Origin: Bacteroidota bacterium
GTDB lineage: Bacteria > Bacteroidota > Rhodothermia > Rhodothermales > JAAAOL01
NCBI GenBank assembly: GCA_009908885.1
Contig: JAAAOL010000304.1
Location: forward strand, 1 to 30,533
Reading direction: 5' to 3'
DNA length: 30,533 nucleotides
In this document: positions 1 to 9,900 of the stretch, piece after piece
Position numbering within the stretch: position 1 is the first letter of the stretch
Layout of the letters: each line of letters starts with the position of its first letter
Notes under the pieces: model-generated
The model's database searches: none
Seen by the model: the letters and a program-made list of their open reading frames with translations, nothing else
Told to the model about the DNA's origin: nothing
Position numbers and translations under genes: made by a program

Positions 1-233
1 AAGTAGCGCAAGCGTTCGTTTTACCCTCCCGATGCGGTCGGCTGGCACCGCGACGGTCGTCGTCAGCACCGTCAGGAAGGTGCGCACGCTGTGCGGGGCG
101 ACGTGCACGAATTGCACAGGTCGGGAGGCGCGCACCATCGCAAAAAAAGAAGCGCCCGCCCCGGCGGAGGAGCGGACGCTTCGCCTCCGTCGTGTGGTGA
201 CGGAGGATGCGCAGCAGGACGGCTACGTCAGGG
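1..233. other. Window edge and 3' flank of the CHRD protein gene
   Basis: No gene can be supported here. The right part (142-182) holds a terminator for the minus-strand gene that ends at 234. The left 140 bases contain short open frames on both strands, but none has a recognisable domain or a ribosome-binding site. On the minus strand a GTG near base 90 opens a frame that runs off the window edge; it could be the start of another gene, but nothing supports that beyond its being open. Confidence 0.4.
142..182 (-). terminator. Rho-independent terminator after the CHRD protein gene
   Basis: Read on the minus strand, an 11-bp stem (arms 172-182 and 149-159, one G-U wobble, otherwise perfect) with a 12-base loop is followed directly by seven T (142-148). 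It starts about 50 bases after the stop codon at 234-236, as expected for an intrinsic terminator ending transcription of that gene. Confidence 0.88.
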
Positions 234-3200
234 TCACTTGACGAGCGTGACCGATTGCGTCTCGACGAGCGTCTGCGCGTCGGTTTCGGCCATCACCCGC
301 ACGAGGTAGGTGCCCGAGGCCAGGTCCGCCGCGTCGAGCGTGATGCGGTGGCCCGTCCCCGGTGCCACGGACTGCGCCGGGAGCGACATCACCGTGCGGC
401 CCAGCAGGTCCGACACTTCCACCGTGACCGTCGCCGCCTCGCTCAGGTCGAAGACGACCGTCGTCGACGGGTTGAACGGGTTCGGGTAGTTGCCTCGCAG
501 CGTGAAGGTCGCCGGGACGTCGGGAGCGGCCTCATCGGCCGTGAGCTCGCCGCGCGTGAGCGTTACCGACGCGCCCGGTCCCGCCGTCTGGAAGCTGCCA
601 TCGCTCGCCACGGCCCGGTGGTAGAGCGTCGCCTCGCCGCCGACCGGGACGCCATTGGCGGTGAGGAGCGTCCCCACCGTGCCGAAGTCGGTCGTAAACG
701 ACGTGCCTGTGAGGACCGAGTCTACCAGCACGGTCTCGAAGTTGGCATCCAGCGCCAGCTGCCAGCGGTAGACCACGTCGTTGCCGTTGGCATCGCTCGC
801 GTCGCTCCACTCGGCGCTGAACGCCGTGGCCGGGTCGCCCGAGATGTTGACGGCAGCACCGTCCGCGGGCGACGTGATTTCTGGGGCCGATGGGGCCACG
901 TTGGTCGAGGCGAGCGCTTGCCCGCGCACCTCGCCCCCCGGATCGTCGTCCGAGTGGACGTTGACGTAGTACTGCCCGCCGTAGAGGGCGTCAGCCTGCG
1001 CCGCATCGAGCGTAAAGACGTTGTCCGCCGCCGGGAAGCTGCCGCTGCGGTCGTCATCGCCGACGGTCACCGCGAGCGGGAAGATGACGCCGCCGTTCGT
1101 CGCAGGACCGGCCTCGTGGATGTGCGCGCCGATGTCGGTAGCGAAGTTGCTCTCCAGCCCGCCGAAGGCACCGCTGACGGTCAGCTCCGACGTTTCAGTG
1201 TCGTACGCCAGGAGCGCTCCGCCCGTGCCCGCCGTCATCACTGGCGGCACTTCGTTCATGCCTGCGAGAGTGGCCTCGAAGACGCGCATCGAGAAGGGGA
1301 GCACCTGCCCGCGAATCTCGCCCGCCGGATACGTCTCCGAGTGGACGTTCACGTAGTAGTCGCCCGCCTCCAGGGCTGCCCGTTGCGTGGCATCGAGCGT
1401 GAAGGTGTTCGCCCCTGCGGCGAAGGTGCCGCTGCGGTCGTCGTCGCCGACGGCCACGGTGAGGGCAAAGATGACCCCGCCGTCGATGCCGAGGCCCGCT
1501 TCGTGGATGTGCGCGCCGATATCGGTGGCGAAGTCGCTCTCCAGGCCGCTGAACGCGCCCGAAGCGATGAGCTGGTCGCCGCGCCGCTCGACGAGCACGC
1601 CGCCCACGCCAGGCGAGGCGTTCGCCGTCGTCTCGGCACGGCCCGACAGGATGGACCGGTAGACGTCGTCGCCGTCCTGCTTGCCCGCGCCGTCCAGCGC
1701 CGGGATGAGCTGCCCGCGGATCTCGCCCGCTGGAAGCGCCTCCGTGTGGATGTTGACGTAATACTGCCGCGCACGGAGCGTCTCGATCTGTCCCTCATCG
1801 AGTTCGTACGTGTTGTCGGCGGCTTCGAACGTGCCGGACAGGCCATCGCCGCTGGTCGAAGCGGTCAGCGCGATATCGACCGGGCCGTTCTGACCGAAGT
1901 AGCCGAGGTGGATGTGCGCGCCCCCGCCGATGTCCGGATTGAACGGGCTCTCCAGGCCCTCGAAGGAGCCGGTGACGGTGAGCGTCCCTTCCTGGAGTGT
2001 GGCGGTGATCGTGCCGGTGGCGCGGCTGGCGTTCGCGGGCACCTCGTGGGCCCCCGAAAGCGTCGCCTCGAACGTTTCGGTCTGCACCGTGATGCCGGAG
2101 GCAGTGAAGGCGAAGACGTCCTGCGCCGACGCCCCGTCCGGGTCGAGCGCCGTCACGATGATGTTAGCGTCCCCATTGCCCGTGGGCGTGACCGTCAGGG
2201 TGGCTCCGCTGATGGCCGTCAGGGCCGCAGAGCGGTTCGTGGAGAGCGCCTGGTAGGAGAGGGGGTCGCCATCGGGATCGTCGAAGACCGGGCCGAGGTC
2301 GAAGGTCAGCGGCGTGGTATCGCCATCGACCGACTGGTCATCGAGCGGGTTGACGACGATCGGGGCCTGGTTGCCGCCCGGGACGACGCTCACCTGAAAG
2401 CTCGTCTGGGTCGTTGCGGCCGTCTTACCGGCAGGACCCTGCCCGTCATCGGCGGTGACGGTCACCTGGGCCGAGCCGGTGGCGACGGGCGTCAGCGTCA
2501 GCGTGGTTCCGTCGAGCGAAGTGGTGACCACCTCAGTATCGCCGCTGGTGGCCGAGAGCGTCAGGGCGTCGCCGTCTACGTCGGAAAAGGTCCCTGACAG
2601 GTCGAGCGATTCCGCGCCGGTGGTGAGGGCCAACTGCTGATCGCCGATCGGATTGGCGACTTCGGGGGCGTCGTTGACGGCGGTAACCGTCACCGTGACG
2701 GTGGCCTGATCGGTGGCGCCGTCGCCGTCATCGATGGTGTAGGTGAAGGTGTCCGTGCCGTTGAAGTTGGCGTCCGGCGTGTACCGCACCTCGGTGCCGC
2801 CGCTGATGATCGTCGCGGTGCCGTTGGCGGGGGAGGACGTGCCCGTGATCGTCACCGAGCCGCTGTCGTCGGTGTCGTTGCCGAGCACGTCGATGTCGAC
2901 GGACGTGTCCTCGTCCGTAGTGGCCCCGTCGTCGTTGGCTTCGGGAGGATCATTCACCACCACGGTGACGGTGGCCTGGTCGGTGTTTCCGGGCGGATCT
3001 TCGATGGTGTAGGTGAAGGTGTCCGTTCCCCGAAAGTCCGTATCGGGCTCGTACGTGATGGTGTCGTCGGTCGGGTCGCCGGGTGTGCCGCCGTCGTTGA
3101 TCGTCGCGGTGCCGTTGGCGGGAGTGGAGGCGTTCGTAATCGTCAGGTCACCGCCTTCCGGGTCGGTGTCATTCGCCAGCACGGCGATGTCGACCGGGGT

Positions 3201-3713
3201 GTTTTGTGGCGTAGTGGCGTCGTCATCATTGGCAACGGGAGGGTCGCCTGCTACGACCATAAGGGAGCCATCGGTCGTCGTACTCGTAGGGGTTCCTTCA
3301 TTGAAGAAGAACTCGGAGAAAGAGAGGGGACTGGTGCCAGCTCCTACCGCCGTTCCTTCCAGGTTAATAAGGATCCCGGGGCCACCGCTTATCGCGCTAC
3401 CGCATCCGACCGAGATCGTGATTTGGTTACCGGAGACGTTCGGGTTGAAGGAACATCCATCCGAAAGCGTTGCGCTGACTGAGGCACCCGTAATGTCGAC
3501 GATGCTCGGGTCGAAAGTGATGGTTACATCATAGCCGAAGACGCCCTGTCCGGTCAGGTCTTGCCCGACGTTCAGAGGGATTGCGACGGAGCTATTGATG
3601 TTTGCAGAATCATCGGGAATAGAGACAGGAATTTGAGCCTGTGCTGTTGGGGGTGTCCATGCCCACAGCAATAGAGCCACGAGCAAGAGGAAGGGCGAAA
3701 AGGAACGTCTCAT
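234..3713 (-). CDS. Secreted cohesin/cadherin-like/CHRD surface protein with T9SS sorting domain
   Basis: An exported multidomain protein of about 1159 residues. It has a signal peptide (hydrophobic core near residues 8-20, cleavage near A-Q-A). Next come a cohesin-like beta-sandwich (about 28-155), two cadherin-like/VCBS-type repeats with A-N-D-D starts (about 158-350), two further Ig-like 'DxDGDxL' repeats (350-545), three CHRD domains (about 543-675, 684-803, 809-930; each with H-I-H and Y-Y-V-N-x-H motifs), an Fn3-like stretch (about 939-1010), and a type IX secretion C-terminal domain starting N-Y-P-N-P-F-N-P (about 1065-1159). Function is not known; the architecture suggests a surface adhesin or scaffold. 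ATG at 3713 was chosen; the preceding GTG at 3716 is an equal alternative, since GGAGAG at 3723-3728 lies 9 or 6 bases upstream. The gene has its own terminator and follows the giant surface protein on the same strand, which suggests related roles. Confidence 0.9.
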   Translation of the reverse strand: MRRSFSPFLLLVALLLWAWTPPTAQAQIPVSIPDDSANINSSVAIPLNVGQDLTGQGVFGYDVTITFDPSIVDITGASVSATLSDGCSFNPNVSGNQITISVGCGSAISGGPGILINLEGTAVGAGTSPLSFSEFFFNEGTPTSTTTDGSLMVVAGDPPVANDDDATTPQNTPVDIAVLANDTDPEGGDLTITNASTPANGTATINDGGTPGDPTDDTITYEPDTDFRGTDTFTYTIEDPPGNTDQATVTVVVNDPPEANDDGATTDEDTSVDIDVLGNDTDDSGSVTITGTSSPANGTATIISGGTEVRYTPDANFNGTDTFTYTIDDGDGATDQATVTVTVTAVNDAPEVANPIGDQQLALTTGAESLDLSGTFSDVDGDALTLSATSGDTEVVTTSLDGTTLTLTPVATGSAQVTVTADDGQGPAGKTAATTQTSFQVSVVPGGNQAPIVVNPLDDQSVDGDTTPLTFDLGPVFDDPDGDPLSYQALSTNRSAALTAISGATLTVTPTGNGDANIIVTALDPDGASAQDVFAFTASGITVQTETFEATLSGAHEVPANASRATGTITATLQEGTLTVTGSFEGLESPFNPDIGGGAHIHLGYFGQNGPVDIALTASTSGDGLSGTFEAADNTYELDEGQIETLRARQYYVNIHTEALPAGEIRGQLIPALDGAGKQDGDDVYRSILSGRAETTANASPGVGGVLVERRGDQLIASGAFSGLESDFATDIGAHIHEAGLGIDGGVIFALTVAVGDDDRSGTFAAGANTFTLDATQRAALEAGDYYVNVHSETYPAGEIRGQVLPFSMRVFEATLAGMNEVPPVMTAGTGGALLAYDTETSELTVSGAFGGLESNFATDIGAHIHEAGPATNGGVIFPLAVTVGDDDRSGSFPAADNVFTLDAAQADALYGGQYYVNVHSDDDPGGEVRGQALASTNVAPSAPEITSPADGAAVNISGDPATAFSAEWSDASDANGNDVVYRWQLALDANFETVLVDSVLTGTSFTTDFGTVGTLLTANGVPVGGEATLYHRAVASDGSFQTAGPGASVTLTRGELTADEAAPDVPATFTLRGNYPNPFNPSTTVVFDLSEAATVTVEVSDLLGRTVMSLPAQSVAPGTGHRITLDAADLASGTYLVRVMAETDAQTLVETQSVTLVK
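925..1665 (-). repeat. Two closely similar CHRD domain copies
   Basis: Within the surface protein, CHRD copies 2 (about 1305-1665) and 3 (about 925-1290) are clearly more alike than either is to copy 1. They share G-L-E-S-x-F-A-T-D-I-G-A-H-I-H-E-A-G, then G-D-D-D-R-S-G, then Y-Y-V-N-V-H-S. Similarity is also visible at the DNA level around the H-I-H segment (near 1112-1165 and 1503-1556). This is best read as an internal duplication of one domain after the first triplication. Confidence 0.7.
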
Positions 3714-3722
3714 CACGAGTCA

Positions 3723-3728
3723 CTCTCC
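3723..3728 (-). promoter_or_regulatory. Shine-Dalgarno sequence of the CHRD protein gene
   Basis: GGAGAG on the minus strand, 9 bases before the ATG (3711-3713) and 6 before the in-frame GTG (3714-3716). It does not decide between the two starts, which differ by one residue. Confidence 0.65.
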
Positions 3729-3780
3729 GTTTTGAGTTCGAATTATTCAGGTGCAACCGAGCTAGCACTGGGCACACGAA

Positions 3781-3809
3781 AGGGTAGAGTATGCGGACAT
3801 GCTTCGCAA
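3781..3809 (-). promoter_or_regulatory. Weak promoter candidate for the CHRD protein gene
   Basis: On the minus strand, TTGCGA (3804-3809) is followed after 17 bases by TACCCT (3781-3786), then TTCG. This partly matches a sigma-70-like TTGACA/TATAAT pair and the Bacteroidota TTG...TAnnTTTG pattern, but neither match is strong. It lies about 70 bases before the start codon, in the only non-coding space available between the two surface-protein genes. Confidence 0.25.
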
Positions 3810-3839
3810 GGTAGCAAATCCCTAAATGGGGCAGCCCTA

Positions 3840-3880
3840 CAAACATGGAGGGTCTGGAGGCGTGCCCCCAGACCCTCCAC
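3840..3880 (-). terminator. Terminator after the giant surface protein gene
   Basis: On the minus strand a perfect 11-bp stem (3870-3880 with 3849-3859; G-G-A-G-G-G-T-C-T-G-G type arms) with a 10-base loop begins 27 bases after the stop codon of the large gene. The trailing T tract is weak (ATGTTTGT). The stem is strong, so an intrinsic or at least a 3'-stabilising hairpin is likely. It would separate the large gene from the downstream CHRD protein gene. Confidence 0.7.
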
Positions 3881-3906
3881 GTGCCTGTAGGAAGGCGGGT
3901 ATGGCT

Positions 3907-6900
3907 CTACTTGATCAGGATCAGGGTCTTCGTCTCGACGAAGTCCCCGGCCTCGATCCGGTACAGGTACGTACCACTGGCGAGCCGTGCGCCAGAGTCG
4001 CTCTGGCTGTCCCACCGGACCTTGTAGCGGCCAGCAGACTGCTCCGTGTCAACCAGCGTCCGGACTTTCTGCCCGAGGGCATTGTAGACCGTGAGCGTGA
4101 CGCGGGTCTGCTCTGGCAGCTCGTAGGTGATGGTCGTGACCGGATTGAACGGGTTCGGGTAGTTGTCCCCGAGTGCGTACGTGTCCGGCACGGTGCCGAC
4201 GTCGACGCCGTTCAGAGCCTTCGACGTGTTTTCATTCACGACGTAGGGGCCCGTGAACGTCATCTGAGCATCGTCCGTGAGCCAGCGGAGGTTCAGGGTG
4301 GCGATGTCTCCGCCGGAGAGCGGCGTAGCGCCTGCCATCGCGATGCGAAGCGCACCGTCGGTGATGGCGTGGGCGGTTTGCCAGTCGTCCGGCAGGCTCG
4401 TCTCCAGGCCCTCGAAGCTCACGATGCGGTCGTCGATGGGGAGCGTCAGGGTCAAGGCGTTAACCTCACCGTCGACCTGCTCCAGCGTGAGCGGCAACCG
4501 CGTCATATCGGTGCTGCTCTCGTTCTGGGGCTCGCCCCATGCGAGCACGCCCGATGCGTCCTGAGAACGCTTCGCGGGGACGCTGCATCCGTCTTCGACC
4601 GGGAAGCACGAGATCGCGTCGGAAGCGAAGCGGAGGATGAAGGAGGCGTCGAAGCCCGTCACCTCATCGTTGCCCGTCACGTCAGCCTGCGTAAAGGCTG
4701 CGTCCGTGAAGGACACGCCCGGGTCGTTGGCTGCATAACGCAGGGCCAGAGAGGCATCGAAGCCGGTTACCTCTACGTTCATCGAGGCATCGCCGTAGAG
4801 CGGCGTGCTTTCGATTTCGCCATCGACGGCCAGGACGGGTGGTTCGCCTTCGTTGAACATGAAGGTGTCCTGGAACTCCATGGGCGAGGTGCCATGGATG
4901 TCGGTGCCCACCTGCATCTTGACGTAGAGCAGGGTGCCCTGGCCTTCCACGACGGTCGGGTCGAGCACGATGGGCGCCGAGTCGTCTTCATCGTCGGCAG
5001 CAGCCACACTGATCGTTCCGGCGCTGTTGTCCACCGTCACTGCGGTTTCGAGGCCCTCGCTAAGGGTGCCTGCAAAGACCGCGTCGACGGCTTCGGTGAT
5101 GGCCGGGTCGAAGTGGAGCGTGAACTCGTAGGAGAAGATCTCCAGGAAGTTCAGGCTGGTGACCGTGACTGGGAAGAGGTACTCCTGACCCGGATGGATC
5201 TCGTCGACCTCTTCCAGGGCCACGGGCGTCGGCGCGGTGCCGTTGCCGTTCTCCTCGTACAGCTCATCGGTGTTCGCCGTGACGGTCACCTCAGAGATGA
5301 CCTGGAAGTCCACCGGCACGGTGACCTGCGGATTGACCGGATCGTTGGAGTCGAACACGAGGTCGACTTCGTAGAGGCCGGTCGGCAGGCCCGAAGCGTC
5401 GAACGAGAGGGTCACGTCTTCCGACGCGCCCGGAGCGACGCTCCCGGAGGTCGGCGCTTCGGTGATCCACTCCAGCGGTGATTGTACCAGGACGTCGTCG
5501 ACGGCCCAGCCACTGGCCCAGACGCCGGCGTCGTCGGCGTGGAAGCCCACGAGGACGTCACTTTCGCCAGCAAAGGCGCTGAGGTCGATGCTCTCGCGGG
5601 TCCACTCGCTAGAGGCAGTCATCTGCTCGACGACCTGCCACGTGGTGCCGCCATCGAGGCTGACCTCGACGAAGGCGAGTTGCGAGAAGGAACCGTTATA
5701 GAACGAGTCAAACTCCAACTCGACGCTCGATACCCCGGAGAGGTCTAGCGACGGCGTAATGAGGTAGTCATTATCGCTGTCGCAGTTGCAGGCGTCGTCG
5801 TTACTCGCCGCATAGATCGTATTCGGCGGGATGTTGAAGAAGAAGCTACTCAGGTCGTCACCGATCAGCCAGCCGTCGGCTCCAGAATCCTGGGTGCGCG
5901 TCCAGCCGCTGGGCAGAACGCCGCCTTCGAAGTCCTCGTCGAGTAGAGGCAGGTTGAAGATGGCGTTGCCGGGGCCGTCCGCGTTGGCTTCCGTGAGGGT
6001 CCACTCCAGCGGATCGCCGCCCGAGTCGCCCACGTTGTTGACGGTCAGCGTCTGGTCGTACGTCTGGCCGACGTAGGCCTGGAGGTTGAACTCGTCTGGA
6101 TCCAGGCTGATGACCGGCTCGGGCACACCCTCACCCGTCAAGCTGACCTGAACGGTCGACTCGTCGGCGTCGTCGCTTTCGATGGTGATCGTCCCGTTCT
6201 GGACGCCCAGTTCGGTCGGGTTGAACGTAACCTCGACGGCGATGGCGCTCAGGGGCGGAATCGTCGTAGATACCGTCGGGAGCGTCAGATCGAACGCGGG
6301 GTTGTCGACGCTGATGTCGCTGACTTCGAGGAAGCCGAGTCCGGTGTTGGCGATTACGACGTTCTCAGGACCGCCGGTGCCGTTGCGGAAGACCTCTCCG
6401 AAGTCGACTGCGAGCGGTGTCACGTCGATCTCAGGATCGGCGTCCACGGTCATCTCGACCGGAACGATTTCCGCAGGCTCACCGGGCACGAACGACTGCA
6501 CGATGATCTCAGCCGTGTAAAGGCCTTCGATCAGGTTCGTGGCGTCGAACTCCACGTCCACGTCCACATCACGACCCGGATTGAGAGTGCCTTCGGTAAG
6601 GCTCAGGTCGAGGAAGTTGACCGGGAGCGTGCTCGGGATGGCCAGGAAGCCAATCTCATCGCCCTGGAACGGGCCGACGAGCGTGGTTGCCCCGGTGGAG
6701 CGATCCACCGTACGCAGGCCCCCGACGCCGCCACCCTGGTACCAGGCCATGTACAACTGCCCGGTGACCGGGTCGAAGTCCATGCCCTGGGCAAAGTTGG
6801 CGTCGACGCCCGTGGGGCCGAGCAATGTGGCATCGCCATTCGTCTTGTCGACGGTGTAGATCACGTCGCCGCCGATTTCGTGGGCGTAGAGCACGCCCGC

Positions 6901-9900
6901 ATCATCTACGGCGATGGCGATCACGATGCCGATGTCGGTTCCGATCTCTCCGATCGGCGTGGTCGCGACGGCGGGACTGGGGCCCACGGTCGGATCCACT
7001 TCGTAGAGGAAGGAACTCGTCCCGTCGCTGGTGCTCAGGTACATCGTCCCGTCCGTCGGGTCGGTCGCCAGTTCGCTGACCGATTCGCCCGCGCCGACCG
7101 ATACGCTGCCGACCAGCGTCTCGCTGCCCGTCTCGACGTCGACCAAGAACAGCTCCTTCGTATCGTCATCGATGACGAAGAAGTTCTCGTTGTCGCCCAT
7201 CGGGAAGTCGCCCGCGAAGGCCCCTGCGAAGGGATCGGGGGTAAGGGCGGTCAGGCTGGACGGCTCGCCCAGGTCGAACGCCACGAGGTTACCGTCGAAG
7301 TTGCCGTTAAAGCTGACGCTGGATCCATAGGCCGTGACGCCGGTGGGCGCCACCATCCCGAAGCTGCTCGGGAAGTCGGCGGACAGCGTATTGTCCGCGT
7401 CTGGATCAGCACCGGCCGTTGGCGCCGTCTGGTCGCCCTGTGCGAGGGTGTGGGCCAGCTTGTCGTACTCCCGCCGCTCCAGTTCAGTGAGCGGATTCGG
7501 GCCGACGGGGTCTGGTCCAGACTCGCCTTCGATGGCCAGTTCGAACGGTTGCTGCTCGTCCGTGGTGTTCTCGATGTTGAGCTCTTCCACGACGATGTCG
7601 CCCGTGAAGAGGTCCACGTCGAAGTCTGTCGGCGTGAGCGCGAACGGGAAGGGCGCCGCTTCTACGTTGAGCGTCGCCGGGACGGCCAACTCGGGCGTCG
7701 CCGGATCGTTGCTCGCCAGCACGACGTCCGCTTCGTAGGTGCCGACGTCGAGGTCGGTCGCATCGAAGGTGACGTCCAGGTCTACCGAGCCGCCAGGCGG
7801 CACGGAGGCCGTCTGCGGGGAGACCTGCAGGAAGCCGCCTGCACCGAGCGGTGCGGCGAACTGTCCGAACTGCGTGACGCCGGGCGTGCCGATGGGACCG
7901 ACGAGCGCGGTAGCACCCGTGCTCGTGTCCACCGCACGCAGCTCCGCCTGGAACGTGCCGTTGTTAAAGGCCGCCATATAGAGCGTCTCGGTCTCCAGGT
8001 CGTAGGTCATGCCCTGCCCGAAGTTGGAGTCGAAGCCAATCGGGCCGATGACGGTTCCGGCACCCGTCGTCTTGTCCACCATCAGGAGGACGTCGCCGAC
8101 GATGTCGAACGAGTAGAGCGTACCGTCGGGCGTAGCCGCAACGGCGATCTCGCAACTACCCGTGTTCACCGGGCCGACGAGGCTCGACGACACGTTTTCC
8201 ACGTCTACGGTGTGGAGGTTGGATCCCCCACCGCAGGACGGGACCGTGATGCCGTAGAAGGTGTCACTGTTCGGGTCGTACGTCAGGCCCGAGAAGTCCG
8301 CGCCGTCGGACGGCGAGAGGCTACCCAGATTCGTCGAGGCACCGGTCGTGTTGTCCACCTCGAAGAGGGTGGTGCCGTCGATGACGTACGTGATGTTCGG
8401 GTCTCCGCCGATGGCGCTGGCGCCCGCAAAGCCACCTGCGCCCGTGAACGGAGCGATGCTGGTGACGTTGCCCGGTTCTCCGAAGTCGAAGCTGGAGAAC
8501 TCGAGCGCGGCGTTATCCACACCGTAGGCCAGTGAACCGACCGGATCAAGCGGGTTCGGCGCCGGGGTCGCGCTCTTGCCTTCGAGAGGAGCGGGACCGT
8601 AGCTCGGCGGATGCGATCCTACCGGGTAGTCTGCGTCATTGCTGAAGTCCCAGTCAGGCGCGCTGCCGCCCGAGAAGTCGACGCTGGCCTCGAAGTCGAG
8701 CGTGGCCGCGCCGTTGTTCTGCACCGTCAGCGTTTGCGTCTCCGAGTCGCCGATTTGCAGCGATGACGTGAGCGCATCCGGGTCGGTGTCGATCTCTGGC
8801 GGGGCGGTGCCGTTGCCCTCGACGGCGACAGAAATCGGGTCCTCGTCGGGATCCGTGCTGCCCACGTCGATCGAGCCGGTAATGGTACCCTGGCTGCTCG
8901 GCGTGAAGGTCACCGTGGTGGTCGCACTCTCACCCGGGTTCAGCGTGAAGCCGCTGCCGAAGTCCGTCGTGAAGTCGCCGTTGGTGGACGAGATGTCGGT
9001 CACTTCGAGGATGCCGTTCCCTTCGTTCGAGACGTCGAAGGTGGCCGACGTCGAGCCGCCGACGAAGACGTCGCCGAAGTCCAGGCTGGCCGGGTCCACG
9101 GCGATGTCGGGCGTACCACCCGCGACTTCGAGCATCACGGGGATGAGCGTGGTCGGCTGCGTGCCGGGGTCGTTGGATTCGAGGACGAGGTCGTCCTCGT
9201 AGTTGCCCGGCAGCAGCTCGAACGACTGCACCGTGACATCCACGTCCACCGACGCCCCGCTTGCGAGAGAACCACTGGCGGGGTCCACTCCGCCGATGAT
9301 GTCCGGCGGCACGGCGATCTGGATGGCCAACTGATCCTCGACGTACGGAGCGTTGAAGACTACCTGCAGGCCGTCCGAGGCGTCGCTATTCTCGATGCCG
9401 ATGGTGTGACTGTTCGGGAGGCTCGCGTCGTCCGTCATCGAGTCGTACTGCAGCAGGATGGTGCCATCATCGTAGAGGATGGCCTGGAACGTGGAGGTCT
9501 CGCCATCGCCATCGGGGAAATGCGGCACTGCATCCCACTGTACAATGAAGCGACCGTCGCCCATATCCTGGTGGTAGATTTCACCACCTCCACCCTGGCT
9601 ATCTCCAGGGTCAAGGTCATCCCAGTAGACCGAAATGAGGTCGTTCGGGTCGTTCGGGTCGGGGATCTCGTCGTTGCTAAGATCCGTGAGGTCGGTGCCG
9701 AAGGTCAGGAAGCCGTTGGACGAGACGCCGATTTCCGTCTTGTCTTCGCCATAAAAGGGGAAGGTAAACGGAAGAGAAACGGTTGTACCGTCGTCGTCGC
9801 CCAGGCCGAGCGGCGTGCCCGTCCCGGAGATATCAACAAAGTCGAAGGCCGGACCACCCGGTTCGTTGCTGTCGATCCACTCGTAGCCGAAGTCGTCCGG

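Noticed and set aside
1..90. A minus-strand frame from a GTG near base 90 running off the window edge
   Set aside because: About 30 codons with no Shine-Dalgarno sequence and no recognisable motif; too little to call a gene.
207..2597. A 796-codon open frame on the plus strand opposite the CHRD protein gene
   Set aside because: It is antisense to a gene with clear domains, is Arg/Val-rich with no recognisable motif, and is the expected result of high GC codon usage.
3730..3760. GTTCGAATT resembling a tRNA T-loop
   Set aside because: No matching acceptor, D or anticodon stems could be found around it.
9640..9665. Tandem 9-base repeat in the giant gene
   Set aside because: It encodes a short D-P-N-D-P-N-D run and is probably simple coding repetition without further meaning.
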